From NCBI RefSeq assembly GCF_032118995.1, contig NC_092669.1, forward strand, positions 9,733,501-9,797,500: 64,000 nucleotides of DNA, written 5' to 3'. The position numbers and the translations under genes were made by a program. The notes under the pieces are model-generated. The model was not told where the DNA came from. It worked only from the letters and a program-made list of their open reading frames with translations, and made no database searches. The stretch comes from Asterias amurensis. Lineage: Eukaryota; Echinodermata; Asteroidea; Forcipulatida; Asteriidae. This document shows positions 53,764-62,696 of the stretch, in pieces; the stretch's first letter is position 1; each line of letters begins with the position of its first letter.

Positions 53764-53887
53764 CTGTAAAATCAAGATCAAATGTAAAAGATACTTTCAA
53801 CTTTGTTCTTGTCTGAGAATGATAACTTACAAATTAAATGAACTTTAAGCAGCAGGGATCGAATTTCCCAATAGACCACAGGCCTGT

Positions 53888-54040
53888 GGTAGATTTTACA
53901 AGTAGTTAGGACTAGTCTTATCTTGAGTTAAGGCGAGTTACTTGCCTAATTTAGGACTGACCTTAAGTTTGCAATATCTCCTAGGACTAGGCCTAAGTTA
54001 GGACTAGTTCTATTAAGTTCTTTGAGAAATTGACCCTTGA
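53888..54040. mobile_element. Palindromic MITE, TTAGGACTAG family (R)
   Basis: GTAGATTTTACAAGTAGTTA at the left is mirrored by AGTTCTTTGAGAAATTGACC. It sits at the same place as 44037-44205 relative to its zinc-finger gene, so it predates the gene duplication. Confidence 0.72.
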
Positions 54041-54044
54041 GGCC

Positions 54045-55200
54045 ATTGATTTTAGCAATCACTGGACAACTAAATTATCTTCAAGTAGGCGCTCATCCTC
54101 CAATCAGATTGGCAGAATGGAGTGGTGATAAAAACCTATATTGCACGGCTAATATCACTACCATGCGTCTTGTGTGTTCTATGTCACGCGCCAAGTTTGC
54201 TTGAAGATAAATACGTTATCACACGCGCGCTCGTGGAAATACGGAAAATATAGCGTGTCTGCGTCCCATATCCAACTCGGCCTTCGGCCTCGCGCTTGTG
54301 TGATAACTTATAGTATGGCTGTCTTGTAATTTTGTTCAATTGTTGACTTCAATTATGTTGAGTAAAACTCTTGTCAGATAAACATTTGGAGCTACATGGT
54401 ATAGTGCACAACTTGCTTTGCAGTGTTGTGGCTTTTCACCCCGAATCGGAGCCCAGTTAAGTTCAAATCTGCCATCTGGTCTCGAAACAATTGACAATTT
54501 ATGAATCTCATACCCTTTATCAGTTTTATTTATAGAATATAGTTTGATTAATTATCGATTGAAGGGTCCTACTACTTGCCGTCAACTCTCCGTCTCTTCC
54601 TCCAATTTACATTTAAAATCCACAAAAGAAGCTTAGAACTGTTACTGTAAAGTGTCTTAAAGAGAATTCACGTATGTTTTAGGTCATATTTCTGGGAATT
54701 TTTTTCAATAAAAATAATCTCCAAGCAGCAAAACTATCTGCCGCCCAGGATCATGCTTTTTCACATGGATTTAAAGTCTTGGCCTAGAAGGTTTATCGTG
54801 AATAGCAAAATATCAAGAGAGGGCGCTGTTGAACTCACACAATTAGAGGTATAGGCGTTGCGCGTGCGAGTCGTAGAAACTGCATAGAAACCACCCCATA
54901 TTCCTTCCCACAACGCATTGCGGTTCTGAATCGCAGTAAACCTTAGTTATTATATCAATTATTGGTACTTCTTTTTAATTTTATCAACACAAAAAGACAA
55001 AGTCGTTTTTGTGGGAATAAAATTTTACCGAAAACCACAACATGAGAAATAATGTTGTTTAGGCAGGACTTAACACTTCCTTGCTCCATTAAAAAAAAAT
55101 CTTGTAAGATGACGATGAGTTGACGGCAAGTGAAGTGGTAAAAGTTAAAACCGCCATTGAATGAATTGGGAAAAAAATTGAACTGTTTCTGTGTGTTCAA
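54045..55200. other. Spacer upstream of zinc-finger gene 2
   Basis: 54072-54235 is a TCTTCAAGTAGGCGCTCATC repeat with TTATCACACGCGCGCTCG. 54300-54565 matches 44470-44700. From 54575 to 55135 a segment bounded by ACTTGCCGTCAACTC and GAGTTGACGGCAAGT replaces the palindrome found at the corresponding place upstream of gene 1, perhaps a TIR element. No gene is recognised. Confidence 0.5.
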
Positions 55201-55254
55201 AACTTGGCTCGGGATATCTTTCTTAATTAATAATAAGATTCATATCGGCAAGTA

Positions 55255-55357
55255 CTCCTAGAACTATTTCGGTTTCGTCCGGCTATCGTCTCCCGTAACG
55301 GGAGACGATAGCCGGACGAAATCGAAATAGCTCTAAACTTCTAGGTAGGAGTATTAA
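55255..55357. mobile_element. 103-bp hairpin insertion with 11-bp flanking repeats
   Basis: ATCGGCAAGTA flanks it on both sides (55244-55254, 55358-55368). The core is a nearly perfect 33-base-arm hairpin centred on CTCCCGTAACGGGAG (55290-55304), with outer CTCCTAGAA / TTCTAGGTAGGAG. The partner spacer at about 48730-48740 has a single, slightly different site (ATCAGCAAGTA) without the insert. A related half-site occurs at 63719-63765. Confidence 0.75.
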
Positions 55358-55421
55358 ATCGGCAAGTATCTCGGTTCATGTCATAAAACTTACCATTGAT
55401 AGAAAGCTACGACTCTACGAG

Positions 55422-55445
55422 CATGGAGGTAATCCTACCTCCATG
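55422..55445. mobile_element. 24-bp hairpin insertion with 7-bp target duplication
   Basis: Arms CATGGAGGTA and TACCTCCATG around the loop ATCC. CTACGAG flanks it exactly on both sides (55415-55421, 55446-55452). The duplicated spacer at about 48793-48803 reads CTCTACGAGACAG, the empty site. A second hairpin with identical arms is at 56115-56138. Confidence 0.75.
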
Positions 55446-55459
55446 CTACGAGGTAGTGA

Positions 55460-56110
55460 AGAGTTTACTGAAAGAAAGAAAAATACTCTTGAAAACGTCA
55501 AATCCTTTTTGAAAAGGGAAGCAGAAGTTACATTTAATTTGTTTGAGCTCGGCGGTGCGAAAAGAAACTGTCAGAGGTCAAATACACGAACTCATGGGTT
55601 CAACGCAGTCGCTTTGCTTCTCAACGTTATAGATCCAAGGGATCGACTACCGATCCCAACATTTTTGCATTCGACGTGAAAACAACGCTTTGTCGGGTTC
55701 CCTTCACAACTTGCTGCGACAGAACATCGGTATTCCTCCTATCTGTGGTACCAGACTTATTTACCCAGCACGCCTAGTGTTTACGGCTGTTTAATGAAAC
55801 CATTTTTATAAACGCAAAAGGAGGTTGCGTGCAAAAACTACCCCATGGTTAGACTTGATTTCAAGTCTGAGAGTAAGTGGTTAATTCAAAGGGGCGAGGA
55901 CCACGAAGCGCCCAATATTGAAGTATTCGGTCATTTACTCGGCTACCCATAACATCATAATGCTTGTTTTTTCTCACTTTCGTTTTGCCATGGGAGTACC
56001 CCCATGGTTTTGCCCGCCCCCCCTTTGGAGGTGCTTGCCATTTCCCACAATAACAGGGGCGGCGCCCAAGGGGGGGGGGGGTGACTTGAAACTACATACA
56101 TGACATAGAC
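55460..56110. repeat. Duplicated spacer, copy 2 (partner 48670-49510)
   Basis: Same word order as copy 1, including CATGGGTTCAACGCAGTCGC and the AGACTTGATTTCAAGTCT core, with a short extra segment around 55680-55755 (AACATCGGTATTCCTCCTAT) absent from copy 1. The poly-C/G pair is at about 56010-56080. Confidence 0.6.
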
Positions 56111-56114
56111 CAAG

Positions 56115-56138
56115 CATGGAGGTAGAAATACCTCCATG
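56115..56138. mobile_element. 24-bp hairpin insertion, second copy
   Basis: Identical arms CATGGAGGTA / TACCTCCATG around the loop GAAA. Flanks are GACCAAG and GACCCAG, a 7-bp repeat with one mismatch. Confidence 0.6.
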
Positions 56139-56417
56139 GACCCAGTAACCTGGGGCGCTAAGCCTACTCCTATTTAAAAAAAAAGTTAGCGCCGCAGCAT
56201 TGGACCCGGAGGCACGTGCCCATGTTCCCCTGTGGTATGGAGTTGCATGAGCATTCCGAACTCACACAGTGAACTTGCCACAGTAGCAACTTTAAAGGAA
56301 AACCATCTGAATTGTAACTTAAGTTGTATCAGAAAAACACGTCTTCAAGGCAGACTTTGTGGAAATTAATTGCAGGCCTAAATACTTCATGGAGGTAATG
56401 AAGGCGATTGTGCCCCT

Positions 56418-56560
56418 GGGGCCGATTTCACAAAGCAATAAAATTCATCGCAACACAAATTTTCAGTATCACCATAGTGATTTGTATTGTGACATCACAC
56501 TTTACTAAGCAACTACGATTGATTTGCAGTTCAATTTTAGATCTTTGTGAAATCGGCCCC
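56418..56560. mobile_element. 143-bp foldback MITE, GGGGCCGATTTCACAAAG ends
   Basis: GGGGCCGATTTCACAAAG is mirrored by CTTTGTGAAATCGGCCCC. It splits GCCCCTGGTCATTG, which is uninterrupted at about 49789. Inner inverted words are ATCACCATAGTGAT and TTACTAAGCAACTACG. Confidence 0.8.
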
Positions 56561-56636
56561 TGGTCATTGTCTTGGTGCCCTTAAATGCTTAGAAATTTAC
56601 AAATTCCTCATAGGGTGCCCTTTACGAAGAAAAGGT

Positions 56637-56755
56637 GTATCTCAACGTATCTCATTGTATCTCAACGTATCTCAACGTATCTCAACGTATCTCAACGTAT
56701 CTCAACGTATCTCAACGTATCTCAACATATCTCAGCGTATCTCAACATCTCACTT
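56637..56755. repeat. 10-bp tandem array, TATCTCAACG
   Basis: About ten to eleven copies of GTATCTCAAC with few changes (one TATCTCATTG, one TATCTCAGCG). The single-copy source, GTGTATCTCAACATAT, lies in family P1 MITEs, and this array sits where that word belongs in the P1 copy that follows (56753-57082). Confidence 0.88.
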
Positions 56756-57082
56756 GGTGTTTCTCAACATATACATAAAATAACAAACCTGTGAAAATTT
56801 CAGCTCAATTGGCCGTCGAAGTTGCGAGATAATGACTGAAAAAACATCCTTGTCACACGAAGTTGTGTGCTTTTAGATGGTTGATTTCGAGACCTCAAAT
56901 TCTAAACTTGAGGTCTCAAAATCAAATTCGTGGAAAAATACTTCTTTCTCGAAAACTATGTCACTTCAGAGGGAGCCGTTTCTCACAATGTTTTAACTAT
57001 CAACCTCTCCCCATTACTCATTACCAAGTAAAGTTTTATGCTAATAATTATTTTGAGTAATTACCAATAGTGCCCACTGCCT
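56753..57082. mobile_element. Family P1 MITE, left end replaced by the 10-bp array
   Basis: The interior and right end are canonical (CTCAAATTCTAAACTTGAGG; CCAATAGTGCCCACTGCCT then TTAA at 57083-57086). The left terminus is missing. Confidence 0.8.
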
Positions 57083-57530
57083 TTAAAATGCTTAGAAATT
57101 TACAAATTCCTCATAGGGTGCCCTTTACAAAGGAGAATGCATTGGTGCCCCTGCCCTTTGAAAAACTAATCATACTGGTCTGTTATTGTCCTACATCAAC
57201 TTGTGCTTTTCAGAACTCAGAACAGACTCTGCAAATCTAACAAATTTTCTGGTGTGTTAATTTATTCAAGTTTCTTTCACTTACATTACAAAGTAAACAT
57301 GACGATTTAATGAGAAGATAATATGTCGGTTTTATTTTTGAGAAAATGGAGAACCTTTCTTTTTTTTCTGAGCCCAATTTCATGGAGCTGCTTAGAACAA
57401 AAATTAGCTCAGCACAACAAAACTGTGTTACCAGAATAAGGTTTCAAGCCAAATTATCATAGAGGTTTTGACTGGTCTCCTGCTAGTTTCTGCTTAGCAG
57501 AAAACTTTTCAAGCAATTTTTTGGGGTTAA

Positions 57531-57707
57531 AGACAGTGGACACTATTGGTAATTGTCAAAGACCAGTCTTTTCACTTCCTGCTCATCATATGCATGAAAT
57601 AACAAACCTTTGAAAATTTGAGCTCAATCGATCATCAAAGTCGCAAGATATTAATTTAAGGAAAAAACACCTTTGTCACACAAAGTTGCGAGCTTTCTGA
57701 TGCTGGA
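57531..57707. mobile_element. Family P1 MITE, left half only
   Basis: TTAA (57527-57530) then AGACAGTGGACACTATTGG. Homology stops near 57707, where a second copy of the host repeat begins. Confidence 0.75.
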
Positions 57708-57814
57708 TAATGTTCCCAGCCAAATTATCATAGACGTGTACAATTTGTAACTGGTATCCTGCTAATTTCTGGTTAGCAGAAAGAACAAAAATTCAAGCAA
57801 TATTTTTTGGTTAA

Positions 57815-58189
57815 AGACAGTGTATTGGTAATTGTCAAAGACCAGTCTTCTCACTTGGTGTATCTCAACATATATACATAAAATAACAAACCTGTGAAAA
57901 TTTCAGCTCAATTGGCCGTTGAAGTTGCGAGATAATAATGACTGAAAAAACATCCTTGTCACACGAAGTTGTGTGCTTTAAGATGGTTGATTTCGAGACC
58001 TCAAATTCTAAACTTGAGGTCTCAAAGTCAAATTCGTGGAAAAATACTTCTTTCTCGAAAACTATGTCACTTCAGAAGGAGCCGTTTCTCACAATGTTTT
58101 ATACTATCAACCTCTCCCCATTACTCATTACCAAGTAAAGTTTTATGCTAATAATTATTTTGAGTGATTACCAATAGTGTCCACTGCCT
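57815..58189. mobile_element. Family P1 TTAA-MITE
   Basis: TTAA at 57811-57814 and 58190-58193, inserted in the GCAATATTTTTTGG end of the TTAGCAG repeat. A small deletion removes GACAC from the left terminus. Confidence 0.82.
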
Positions 58190-58679
58190 TTAAAATGCTT
58201 AGAACTTTACAAATTCCTCATAGGGTGCCCTTTACAAAGAAGAATGCATTGGTGCCCTTGCCCTTTGAAAAACTAATCATACTGGTCTGTTATTGTCCTA
58301 CATCAACTTGTGCTTTTCAGAACTCGGAACAGACTCTGCAAATCTAACAAATTTTCTGGTGTGTTAATTTATTCAGGTTTCTTTCACTTACATTACAAAG
58401 TAAACATGACGATTTAATGAGAAGATAATATGTCGGTTTTATTTTTGAGAAAATGGAGAACCTTTCTTTTTTTTCTGAGCCCAATTTCATGGAGCTGCTT
58501 AGAACAAAAATTAGCTCAGCACAACAAAACTGTGTTACCAGAATAAGGTTCCCAGCCAAATTATCATAGACGTGTACAATTTGTAACTGGCATCCTGCTA
58601 ATTTCTGGTTCGCAGAAAGAACAAAAATTCAAGCAATATTTGTTGGTTAAGTGACTCTTTGAAATTGAGCCCTTATACA

Positions 58680-59530
58680 TTTTATACAAATTTATGTCAT
58701 GATTATAAAGTGTCAGACATGAGTTGAATTCTTCTGAGTAGTCAGTACTCAAATTAAACGTCATTCCTACAAAATGCATACCGTCTTATTATAATGAATT
58801 CATAAATAAACAAATATAATAATACATTAGGTAGCATGCATCTAGAATGTTCTTTGAGCACCAACACTACAAAAGGGTAAACACGCTGAAAAGGTTTTGT
58901 TTTAAATCTAGAATCATGAAAATATAATGTTTTTCCGTATAATGTGAATGTGGGCACACTCTACTAGGTCCAATTTCACAAAGAGAAATATGATCTTAAA
59001 CTGTCAACCTTAATTGCCAAGCAAAGTGTGTCTTTCAAAATAAAAAACCCACTGTTGAATTATTGAAAACTGGATGTTTAAAAAAAGGAATCTTATGGTG
59101 CTTTGTGAAATGAAGCCTTGGTAGTTTTATGTAGACATTGGCAACCCCTATTCTAAAATATTCTTTCTTCAACAAATATCACAGAGTTTGTCTCGCCTTC
59201 ACAGTGAATTCCACACTGTTTCTATAAAGTGCTCCACATACAATGTACACGTAGGTTACACACAGTTCAGACATGCACTCTAGAGTAATGCAAAACCAAA
59301 TAGATTAGGAGCTACATGTACTGTACAACCCACATAAATTGTGGTTTCAGACAGGCAGACTTTACACAACATTTTTACATTGGAATCACCTCAACGTTTG
59401 AAATCAAGACACTTCAGAGTCGTTCCACCGACTGCATAAGTCCATCTTTTGCCTTCCAGCGAGTTTGGTCGCTCCCACCCAGTACAAACCGTTTCATGTG
59501 AAAACTCATTATGTATTCAATTCAATAATT
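58680..59530. other. Intergenic DNA 3' of zinc-finger gene 3
   Basis: AT-rich. A foldback-like stretch at 58970-59118 has CCAATTTCACAAAGAG and TTTGTGAAATGAAGCC ends. No gene is seen. Confidence 0.4.
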
Positions 59531-59535
59531 TGTTG

Positions 59536-59664
59536 AGGTGCGACTCTAGAGTGCCTGGGTCGAACCCGGTGTGTGGCGGTGTGGCGGTGTGTGAACACAT
59601 TCGTCCTGGAAAAAGAAAACGCCACACACTGGGGTCGACCCGGGGAAGCTAAACGAATGCACCC
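59536..59664. mobile_element. Family G element, shortened
   Basis: GAGGTGCGACTCTAG at the left and GGAAGCTAAACGAATGCACC plus C at the right. It contains ACATTCGTCCTGGAAAAAG as in 27050-27334. Confidence 0.6.
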
Positions 59665-59756
59665 AATATAACCAAAGCAATGTTGCAACATACATTTTTC
59701 ATATTTACTTCCCATTTGGTTCAAAACGTAATTTAATTTCAGTGGAAAGCCTTTCC

Positions 59757-60099
59757 TCAAACCATTCTACCTCCATGCTCAAACCATGGTTTCTCTTTAG
59801 CATGCAACTGACAGCTATTTTTAGACTGACTTTTTGAGAAAGAACTTTTCCACAAACACAAACATTTTTTTACATCAGTGTTGACTCTTTGATGTTTATT
59901 CAGAGCTTCTTTTCCATAGAATGCACTTCCACAAATTTCAGTCACATGAAGACTCTATTAGGTGACGAAAATGCTTTTTTTCAAATCCATAAATGTCACA
60001 TCCAAACTTTTTCTCTCCAGTGTGGACTCGCTGATGGCTGGTCAGCTAAATTTTGTGTGAGAAATATTTTTCCACAAACATCTCAAACAATGCTTTCCT
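59757..60099 (-). pseudogene. Decayed zinc fingers after gene 3
   Basis: On the minus strand, recognisable but broken fingers follow the stop: I-C-G-S-A-F-Y-G-K-E-A-L-N-K-H-Q-R-V-N-T near 59930, and a degraded W-T-R-Q-H-type segment near 60020-60060. They match, in order, the decayed stretch after gene 2. The last readable frame (59757-59945) is interrupted from the main gene by stops. Confidence 0.7.
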
Positions 60100-62067
60100 T
60101 TAAGTGTGGAATTTTGCTGAATACTTAAACTGCTCTTCTGAAAATACATCACAAACAAATGGCTCCCCTACAGGGTGAACACATTTGTGTTTTTCGAATT
60201 TCTTTTGGGATTTGAAAACTTTTCTACAAAAATCACAAACAATTGGTTTCTCCTCGTTGTGAGTTTTCTCCTCAATATGAGTTTTTTTATGTTTAGAGAG
60301 AGACCAACTAAAAGTGAAGCATCGTCCACAAATGACACATTTGAAAGGTTTCTCTCCGGTGTGTACTCTCTGGTGACAAACTAGATTGACTTTTTGAGAG
60401 AAATCTTTTCCACAAATGTCACAAATGAATGGTTTCTCCTCAATGTGAGTTTTTTTATGTTGAGAGAGAGACCACTTAGAAGCGAAGCATCGTCCACAAA
60501 TGTCACAACTGAATGGTTTCTCTCCAGTGTGGACTCTTTGGTGCATACTTAATTTACCCTTTTCAGAAAATGCTTTTCCACAAATTTTACAAGCAAATGG
60601 TTTCTCTCCAGTGTGTACTCTCCGATGACAAACTAGATTGACTTTTTGAGAAAAATCTTTTCCACAAATGTCACAAATGAATGGTTTCTCTCCATTGTGG
60701 ACCTTTTGGTGTCTACTTAGGCTTCTTCTTTCAACAAATGCTTTTCCACAAGTGTCACAAATTAATAGTTTCTTTCCAGTGTGTACTCTACGGTGGCTCG
60801 CTAAACCACTTCTATGAGCAAATGCCTTTCCACAAATGTCACAAACAAATGGTTTCTCTCCAGTGTGGACTCTCTGGTGAGAGGTTAGATGATTATTCAG
60901 ATAAAAATCTTTTCCGCAAGTGTCACAAACAAATGGTTTCTCTCCAGTGTGGACTCTCTGGTGAGAGGTTAGATGAATATTCAGATAAAAATCTTTTCCG
61001 CAAGTGTCAGAAACAAACGGTTTCTCTCCAGTGTGGATTCTTTGGTGTCTAGTTACACCTTTTCTTTCAGAAAATGCTTTTCCACAAATGTCACAAGCAA
61101 ATGGTTTCTCTCCAGTGTGTACTCTCTGGTGACAAATTAGATTGCCTTTTCTAGCAAAATCTTTTCCACAAATGTCACAAACAATTGGTTTCTTTCCAGT
61201 GTGAGATTTCTGGTGATGATTTAGCGAACTTTTAAAAGAAAATTCTTTTTTACAAATGTCACAAGTAAATGGTTTCTCTCCAGTGTGCACTCTTTGGTGA
61301 CAAATCAGATTGGTTTTTCTAGAAAATTCTTGTTTACAAACGTCACAAACAAATACAAGAATTTTCTCTTTAGTGTGGATACGTTGATGGTTGACCAGGT
61401 GGAGTTTTTGTCTGAAGGCTTTTCCACAAGTGTCACAAACAAATGGTTTCTCTGCAGTGTGGACTTGCTGATGGGAGATCAGGTGGAGTTTTTGTCTGAA
61501 GGCTTCTCCACATATTTCACAAGGATACGGTTTCTCTTCAGTGTAGATACAGTCGTGGATGGTCAAGCAATGCTTTTGAGAGAAGGCTTTGCCACAAATG
61601 TAACAAACAAATGGTTTCTCTCCAGTGTGGACTTGCTGATGGGTGATCAGGCTAGCCTCACTGATGAAACCTTTTCCACAAATGTCACAGAGAACCGGTT
61701 TCACCTCAGTGTGAATTAGGTGATGGTCAGTAAGAGCCCCCTGATTAGTAAAACGCTCTCCACAAATGACACAAGTAAATGGTTTCTCTCCAGCGTGGAC
61801 TTGCTGATGATGGGTGATCAGGCTAGGCTGACTGGCGAAACCTTTTCCACAAATGTCACAGAGAACCGGTTTCAACTCAGTGTGAGTTAGGTGATGGTCA
61901 GTAAGAGCCCCCTGATTAGTAAAACGCTCTCCACAAATGACACAAGTAAATGGTTTCTCTCCAGTGTGGACTGGTTGATTGTTGGTCAGTTGGAGATCTT
62001 GTGAGAAAGTTTTTGCCCCAATATCACCATGAGAGGGTTCTTTGTTCTGTGTCTTTTCAGAATTCAT
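60100..62067 (-). CDS. C2H2 zinc-finger protein, 21 finger units (gene 3)
   Basis: A single open exon of 655 residues with the family leader (M-N-S-E-K-T-Q-N-K-E-P). The degenerate first finger has lost even its remaining cysteine (S-H-G-D-I-G). Of the 21 finger units that follow, unit 5 has Tyr for the second His (D-C-I-Y) and unit 12 has Ser for the first Cys (V-S-D-T-C). Units 1-2 and 3-4 repeat the C-V-I-C-G-E-R-F-T-N-Q / C-D-I-C-G-K-G-F pair. Units 12-13 are a near-identical tandem pair (DFYLN). One linker is extended by T-H-N-E-E-K. The tail P-V-G-E-P-F-V-C-D-V-F-S-E-E-Q-F-K-Y-S is shared with gene 2. No KRAB, SCAN, ZAD or BTB domain is present. It is presumably a nuclear DNA-binding protein. 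Confidence 0.93.
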   Translation of the reverse strand: MNSEKTQNKEPSHGDIGAKTFSQDLQLTNNQPVHTGEKPFTCVICGERFTNQGALTDHHLTHTELKPVLCDICGKGFASQPSLITHHQQVHAGEKPFTCVICGERFTNQGALTDHHLIHTEVKPVLCDICGKGFISEASLITHQQVHTGEKPFVCYICGKAFSQKHCLTIHDCIYTEEKPYPCEICGEAFRQKLHLISHQQVHTAEKPFVCDTCGKAFRQKLHLVNHQRIHTKEKILVFVCDVCKQEFSRKTNLICHQRVHTGEKPFTCDICKKEFSFKSSLNHHQKSHTGKKPIVCDICGKDFARKGNLICHQRVHTGEKPFACDICGKAFSERKGVTRHQRIHTGEKPFVSDTCGKDFYLNIHLTSHQRVHTGEKPFVCDTCGKDFYLNNHLTSHQRVHTGEKPFVCDICGKAFAHRSGLASHRRVHTGKKLLICDTCGKAFVERRSLSRHQKVHNGEKPFICDICGKDFSQKVNLVCHRRVHTGEKPFACKICGKAFSEKGKLSMHQRVHTGEKPFSCDICGRCFASKWSLSQHKKTHIEEKPFICDICGKDFSQKVNLVCHQRVHTGEKPFKCVICGRCFTFSWSLSKHKKTHIEEKTHNEEKPIVCDFCRKVFKSQKKFEKHKCVHPVGEPFVCDVFSEEQFKYSAKFHT

Positions 62068-62630
62068 ATTGGTAATAATAAAGAGACAATTTTAACAATC
62101 ACTTGCAAGATTAAAAAATGTCTGCGAACGGCACAAAATATTGCTTCTTCTCCAGTGAGGACACAGTGATGTCGGTTTAAACTAATGGGAAGGCCTTACC
62201 ATCACAACATGGTTTTTCTTGGTGTCAGAGCCTGTGTTTGATAACCAACATTGCACACAAATTCATCCAATGACTTCCAGTATGGGTAGCTTGATGTTTT
62301 TCCAGCTCACCTTTTTCTAAACATCGGTTGCTCCACATACATGTCTTCTTTGGATGTACCTCATACCTGTATAATCAAGATCAAATTTAAAAGATACTTG
62401 CAACTTTATTCTTCACTGAGAATGATAATTATATGTATATGTATACTTTTAGCAAGGCTCAATATTCACGATGAACCACTGAGGACTGAGGCCACTGATA
62501 CCGCACACATGCAGGGGTCTTAATTTTTGTCTTGAGTTTTTGTTCAAATGTTGACTTTCATTCTGAACAATGGTAACTTATAAATTAAATGAACTTTACT
62601 CAGGGCTTGAATTTCACAATAGACCACATG
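62068..62630 (-). other. 5' flank of zinc-finger gene 3
   Basis: It matches the flanks of genes 1 and 2 as far as the region upstream of the candidate exon (62311-62366). The rest is AT-rich. No further gene. Confidence 0.55.
62311..62366 (-). other. Candidate 5' non-coding exon of zinc-finger gene 3
   Basis: Minus strand: TATACAG before and GTGAGCTGG after. Its 56 bases are nearly identical to 43859-43914. Confidence 0.4.
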
Positions 62631-62696
62631 CCTGGGGTAGATTTCACAAAGAGTTAGATTTCACAAAGAGTTAGGACTAGTCTTTTCTTGAGTTAA

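Larger units (their letters stand above)
57081..59290. repeat. Tandem duplication after gene 3, offset 1107 bp
   Basis: CTTTAAAATGCTTAGAA starts at 57081 and again at 58188. The following several hundred bases (CATACTGGTCTGTTATTGTC; AAACATGACGATTTAATGAG; CCCAATTTCATGGAGCTGCT) are almost identical. The first copy contains two P1 insertions that the second lacks. Past about 58750 the sequence is unique AT-rich DNA. Confidence 0.8.
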
